Shown here one piece after another: positions 57,818 through 64,000 of a stretch of DNA of 64,000 bases (position 1 is the stretch's first letter; each line of letters begins with the position of its first letter). The translations under genes and the position numbers were made by a program. The notes under the pieces were generated by a model that saw only the letters and a program-made list of their open reading frames with translations, was not told the origin of the DNA and searched no databases. Source of the DNA: Dactylosporangium siamense (GTDB lineage: Bacteria; Actinomycetota; Actinomycetes; Mycobacteriales; Micromonosporaceae); assembly GCF_016862795.1 (NCBI RefSeq), contig NZ_BONQ01000044.1:1-64000 (forward strand), written 5' to 3'.

Positions 57818-59551
57818 ATGACGGATCCGGTCGAAGGCACCCACGTCACGGACGGCACGGTCGAACATCCATCCGCCAGTGACTTCGGCAACGCGCGAAT
57901 CCTGCCGAAGGACGAGACCTGGTATCAACGCGCGGTGTTCTACGAGGTGCTCGTGCGGGCGTTCGCCGACTCGAACGCCGACGGCTCGGGGGACCTTCAG
58001 GGCCTCATCGGCCAGCTGGACTACCTGCAGTGGCTGGGCGTCGACTGCCTCTGGCTGCCGCCGTTCTACGACTCGCCGTTGCGTGACGGCGGCTACGACA
58101 TCCGCGACTTCTACAAGGTGCTGCCGGACTTCGGCACCGTCGAGGACTTCGTGGAGCTGCTCGACGCGGCCCACAAGCGTGGCATCCGGGTCATCACCGA
58201 CCTGGTCATGAACCACACGTCGGACTCGCACCTGTGGTTCCAGGAGTCGCGGCGGGACCCGACCGGGCCCTACGGCGACTACTACGTGTGGAGCGACGAC
58301 AACACCGCCTACTCCGACGCGCGGATCATCTTCGTGGACACCGAGGAGTCGAACTGGACGTTCGACCCGGTGCGCCGGCAGTTCTACTGGCACCGGTTCT
58401 TCCACCACCAGCCGGACCTCAACTACGAGAACCCGGAGGTCCAGCGGGAGATGCTGGACGTGCTGCGGTTCTGGCTCGGGCTCGGCATCGACGGGTTCCG
58501 CCTCGACGCGGTGCCGTACCTGTTCGAGGACGAGGGCACCAACTGCGAGAACCTGCCGGCGACGCACGAGTTCCTGCGCCGCTGCCGCAAGGTGGTCGAC
58601 GACGAGTTCCCCGGCCGGGTCCTGCTCGCCGAGGCCAACCAGTGGCCGGCCGACGTCGTGCAGTATTTCGGCGACGGCGACGAGTGCCACATGGCGTTCC
58701 ACTTCCCGCTGATGCCGCGCATCTTCATGGCGGTGCGCCGCGAGTCGCGCTTCCCGATCTCGGAGATCCTGGCGCACACGCCGGAGATCCCGGCGAACTG
58801 CCAGTGGGGCATCTTCCTGCGCAACCACGACGAGCTGACCCTCGAGATGGTCACCGACGAGGAACGCGACTACATGTACGCGGAGTACGCCAAGGACCCG
58901 CGGATGCGCGCGAACGTCGGCATCCGGCGGCGGCTGGCGCCGCTGCTGGAGAACGACCGCAACCAGATCGAGCTGTTCACGGCGCTGCTGCTGTCGCTGC
59001 CGGGTTCACCGGTGCTGTATTACGGCGACGAGATCGGCATGGGCGACAACATCTGGCTCGGCGACCGCGACGGTGTGCGCACCCCGATGCAGTGGACGCC
59101 CGACCGCAACGCCGGGTTCTCGCAGGCGAACCCGGGGCGGCTGTACCTGCCGGCGATCCAGGACCACGTGTACGGGTACCAGTCGATCAACGTCGAGGCG
59201 CAGAAGGAGAGCTCGACGTCGGTGCTGAACTGGACCCGGACGATGCTCGCGGTCCGGCGCAGGCACGAGGCGTTCGCCGTCGGCACGTTCCGGGAGCTCG
59301 GCGGGTCCAACCCGTCGGTCCTCGCATATGTGCGCATCCACGACGAGGATGTGGTGCTGTGCGTCAACAACCTGTCGCGCTTCCCGCAGCCGATCGAGCT
59401 CAACCTGCAGCAGTGGGCCGGGTTCACCCCGATCGAGCTCACCGGTCACGTCCAGTTCCCGAACGTCGGGCACCTGCCCTACCTGCTCACCCTGCCAGGC
59501 CACGGCTTCTACTGGTTCCAGCTGTGCGGCCCGCCGGCTGAGCAGAGCTGA
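57818..59551 (+). CDS. treS: Trehalose synthase (maltose alpha-D-glucosyltransferase) TreS
   Basis: A 577-residue GH13_16 enzyme interconverting trehalose and maltose. Start-of-barrel [20 protein letters not shown], nucleophile region [20 protein letters not shown], acid/base [20 protein letters not shown] and [18 protein letters not shown] are all characteristic of TreS. There is no fused maltokinase domain; that enzyme is the next gene, 15 bases downstream. In mycobacteria TreS and maltokinase form a complex that feeds maltose-1-phosphate to GlgE. Confidence 0.95.
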   Translation: MTDPVEGTHVTDGTVEHPSASDFGNARILPKDETWYQRAVFYEVLVRAFADSNADGSGDLQGLIGQLDYLQWLGVDCLWLPPFYDSPLRDGGYDIRDFYKVLPDFGTVEDFVELLDAAHKRGIRVITDLVMNHTSDSHLWFQESRRDPTGPYGDYYVWSDDNTAYSDARIIFVDTEESNWTFDPVRRQFYWHRFFHHQPDLNYENPEVQREMLDVLRFWLGLGIDGFRLDAVPYLFEDEGTNCENLPATHEFLRRCRKVVDDEFPGRVLLAEANQWPADVVQYFGDGDECHMAFHFPLMPRIFMAVRRESRFPISEILAHTPEIPANCQWGIFLRNHDELTLEMVTDEERDYMYAEYAKDPRMRANVGIRRRLAPLLENDRNQIELFTALLLSLPGSPVLYYGDEIGMGDNIWLGDRDGVRTPMQWTPDRNAGFSQANPGRLYLPAIQDHVYGYQSINVEAQKESSTSVLNWTRTMLAVRRRHEAFAVGTFRELGGSNPSVLAYVRIHDEDVVLCVNNLSRFPQPIELNLQQWAGFTPIELTGHVQFPNVGHLPYLLTLPGHGFYWFQLCGPPAEQS

Positions 59552-59566
59552 GGAGAGACACCCATC

Positions 59567-60900
59567 ATGACTGCCCTGCCGTTCACCGACTGGCTGCCGC
59601 ATCAGCGGTGGTACGCGGGCCGTAACCGCACCCTGACCGACGTCCGCCCGGCGGTCGTCACGCCGCTGCCCGACCAGGTCGACCACGTGCTGCTCGACGC
59701 GCACTACGAGGACGGCGGCACCGAGCGCTACCAGGTGTTCGTCGGCTGGGACCTCAACGTCATCAGCGAGCTGCAGGCCGCGGCGCTGATCGGCGCCGAC
59801 GGCGACCACACCGGCTCCGACGCCCTCTACGACGAGCAGTGCGCGCAGCGGCTCCTCGGCCTGATCGACACCGGTGCGACCGTCGACGGGGTCCGGTTCG
59901 TGCCGGAGCCGGGGGTGGCGCTGCCGGTCCAGGCGCCGGCCCGGGTCGTGGACGCGGAGCAGAGCAACACCAGCGTCGTGTTCGACAGCGCCGCGATCCT
60001 CAAGGTCTTCCGGCGGGTGTCCCCCGGCATCAACCCGGACCTGGAGCTCAACCGGGTCCTCGCCCGGGCCGGCTGCCCCAACGTGGCCCGGCTCCTCGGC
60101 GCGGTCGAGAGCAGCGACCCCGACGGCGCACCCGTCACGCTCGCCATGGTCACCGAATACGCGCAGAACTCCGCCGAGGGCTGGGCGATGGCCGCGACCA
60201 GCGCCCGGGACCTGTTCGCCGAGCACGACCTGAACCCGGAGGAGGTCGGCGGCGACTTCGCCGGCGAGTCGTGGCGGCTCGGTGAGGCGGTCGCGCACGT
60301 GCACCGCACCCTCGCCGTCGAGCTCGGCTCCGAGGTGGCCCCGGCACCGGCCGGGGCGATGCTGGCCAGGCTCGACGCCGCGGTGCAGGCGGTGCCGCAG
60401 CTGGCCGAGTTCGTGCCGGGCGCGCAGGCGATGTTCCGCGACGCCGGCGACGACCCGATCAAGGTCCAGCGCATCCACGGAGACCTCCACCTGGGCCAGG
60501 TGCTGCGCACCCCCGAGTCGTGGCTGTTGATCGACTTCGAGGGTGAGCCGGGGGTACCGGTGGAGCAGCGCCGCCGCCCCGACTCGGTGCTGCGCGACGT
60601 CGCCGGGATGTTGCGCTCCTACGAGTACGCGGCCTACCAGCTGCTCGTCGGCGAGGAGGGCGACGAGGCCCTCGCCGAGCGGGCCCGGCAGTGGGTGGAC
60701 CGTAACCGGACCGCCTTCTGCGACGGTTATGCTGCCGCCGCCGGCTACGACCCCCGCGAGGACCAGGCGTTGCTGTGCGCCTACGAGCTGGACAAAGCGG
60801 TCTACGAGACCGCCTACGAGTCCCGGCACCGGCCGACCTGGCTGCGGATCCCCCTGCAGTCCATCGAGCGGCTGGTCAAGGGCTCCTTGACGGAACCCAG

Positions 60901-60904
<4 letters not shown>
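59567..60904 (+). CDS. mak: Maltokinase (Pep2)
   Basis: A 445-residue kinase that phosphorylates maltose at C1 with ATP. The N-terminal cap begins [18 protein letters not shown], the kinase core has [12 protein letters not shown] (about residues 302-313; catalytic Asp) and [12 protein letters not shown] for metal binding, as in eukaryotic-type small-molecule kinases. GAGGAGAG precedes the ATG. Its stop overlaps the glgB GTG. Together with TreS it turns trehalose into maltose-1-phosphate. Confidence 0.93.
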
Positions 60905-63033
<2,129 letters not shown>

Positions 63034-63050
63034 CCCGCCCGCCGCTAAAT

Positions 63051-63069
63051 CGGGTGCGACCGGCACCCG
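63051..63069. terminator. Hairpin after glgB
   Basis: CGGGTGC and GCACCCG pair around 5 bases, 17 bp past the glgB stop. It overlaps the region where the -35 of the next gene would lie, so it may play a double role. Confidence 0.45.
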
Positions 63070-63089
63070 GCGGCGGGTATACAGCATCG

Positions 63090-63866
63090 ATGAGCGAAGA
63101 GACCCTGGCCGGCGGCAACACCGTCGGTGCGGTGCGGATCGGCGACGTGGTCCACAAGGAGGCGTCGCCGTGGACGCCGACGGTGCACGCGGTGCTGCGG
63201 CACCTGGAGGACGCCGGGTTCGACGGCGCGCCCAGGGCGCTCGGCTTCGACGACCAGGGCCGCGAGATGCTCACCTACCTGCCCGGGGAGACCGCCGCCG
63301 GCCGGTTCCCGTGGCCGGCGTGGACGTTCACCGACGCGACGCTCACCCAGGTCGGCCGGTGGCTGCGCCGCGTCCATGACCTGACCGCCGGTTTCGTGCC
63401 GGCGGCGGACGCCCAGTGGTTCGCCGGACGGACGATGCGACCCGGTGACATCATCGGCCACCAGGACGCGGCCCCGTACAACGCGGCGGTCCTCGACGGT
63501 GACCGCCTCGTCGGCTTCTTCGACTGGGACACCGCGGGTCCGTCGACGCGGGAGTACGACCTGGCGCTCTCGGCGCTGTGGTGGGTGCCGCTGTGCCCGG
63601 CGGACGTGGCCGACGGGCTGGGCTTCCACGACAACGCGGACCGGTCCCGGCGCGTGCATCTGCTGCTCGACGCGTACGGCTACGACGGTGACCGGCCCGC
63701 CTTCGGCGAGGTGTTCGTGCAGCGGGCGCGGCGGCAGGCCGCGATCATGCGGGAGATGGCCGCCGCCGGGGACCGGGCCGCGATCGCGCTGCTGCCGGTC
63801 GCGGGCTACATCGAGGCGTCCGCGGCCGACATCGAGGCGCAACCGGCCGGCTTCTGGACCCGCTGA
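63090..63866 (+). CDS. Aminoglycoside-phosphotransferase-fold small-molecule kinase
   Basis: A 258-residue kinase-like protein. The catalytic-loop equivalent is IIGHQDAAPYNAAVLDG (about residues 125-141), with HQD in place of HGD, and the metal motif is GFFDWDTAGPSTREYDLALS. REMLTYLPGETAAG marks the hinge region. Substrates of this fold range from antibiotics to choline; nothing points to one here. TATACA (63078-63083) ends 6 bases before the ATG, so the message is probably leaderless and separate from the glucan operon. Confidence 0.8.
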   Translation: MSEETLAGGNTVGAVRIGDVVHKEASPWTPTVHAVLRHLEDAGFDGAPRALGFDDQGREMLTYLPGETAAGRFPWPAWTFTDATLTQVGRWLRRVHDLTAGFVPAADAQWFAGRTMRPGDIIGHQDAAPYNAAVLDGDRLVGFFDWDTAGPSTREYDLALSALWWVPLCPADVADGLGFHDNADRSRRVHLLLDAYGYDGDRPAFGEVFVQRARRQAAIMREMAAAGDRAAIALLPVAGYIEASAADIEAQPAGFWTR

Positions 63867-63896
63867 CCAGGTGCTGACCAGGCGCTGACGGGTGCG

Positions 63897-64000
<104 letters not shown>

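Overview
The window is 64 kb of very GC-rich DNA (roughly 70% or more by eye) with dense, short-spaced genes, strong third-position GC bias, many GTG starts and many start codons lying only 5-10 bases behind a -10-like box. Together with the gene content (DUF574 SAM methyltransferase, LysX fusion, GlgE glucan pathway, ClpC, ECF42 sigma with a DGPF partner, SigB/F-type sigma) this points to an actinomycete chromosome, most plausibly Micromonosporaceae or a relative. The genus cannot be fixed from the sequence alone. I see no tRNA, rRNA, CRISPR array, prophage, transposase or large biosynthetic cluster.

Layout. 0-7.6 kb: small regulator-plus-enzyme units (GntR with a fumarylacetoacetase-fold hydrolase; HxlR divergent from a methyltransferase across a perfect palindrome; DeoR with a DUF4406 protein), a flippase-like UPF0104 membrane protein, PPK2, an SDR and a hemerythrin. 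7.6-16.6 kb: LysX, an IclR regulator, a KhtTU-like K+/H+ antiporter pair, a secreted protein, and a MarR / micro-ORF / MFS operon. 16.6-23.7 kb: a membrane protein bracketed by two copies of a 58-bp palindromic element, an amidase, a GlxA-type regulator divergent from an APC permease, a DGPF protein with its ECF42 sigma factor, and two small minus-strand genes. 23.7-30.7 kb: a ROK regulator, a strongly structured 370-bp intergenic region, then a sugar ABC importer (binding protein, double ATPase, two permeases) ending in an SMP-30-type lactonase. 30.7-38.6 kb: stress-type sigma factor, HEAT protein, DUF574, then a DUF4331 / TPR / NicO-type metal-exporter set. 38.6-46.4 kb: a lone AbiEi/DUF559-like protein, a 344-aa unknown, a 906-aa FtsX-like permease and a shortened ClpC paralogue. 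46.4-52.3 kb: a TetR-led operon with DoxX-like, DUF3419 (BtaA-like), DUF2071, methyltransferase and membrane proteins, then a hydrolase, a frameshifted gene and an AbiEii-like nucleotidyltransferase. This stretch carries four separate in-frame minisatellites. 53.2-63.0 kb: a complete alpha-glucan cluster (glgM divergent from glgC, then glgE, treS, mak, glgB), followed by a small-molecule kinase and the end of a PEP-utilising protein.

The most interesting unexplained structure is a pair of RNA-like leaders at 39,720-39,797 and 43,998-44,073, in front of the 344-aa unknown and the ClpC paralogue. Each has the same -10-like box, the same P1 hairpin, the same seven-base loop CCCACGC on a stem of different sequence (covariation), and an almost invariant 3' segment ending in GCGC that can pair with the P1 loop. 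I do not recognise it as a described riboswitch or RNA family, but I could not search. How the genes work together is clearest in the glucan cluster: glucose-1-phosphate goes through GlgC and GlgM, and trehalose through TreS and Mak, to maltose-1-phosphate, which GlgE polymerises and GlgB branches.
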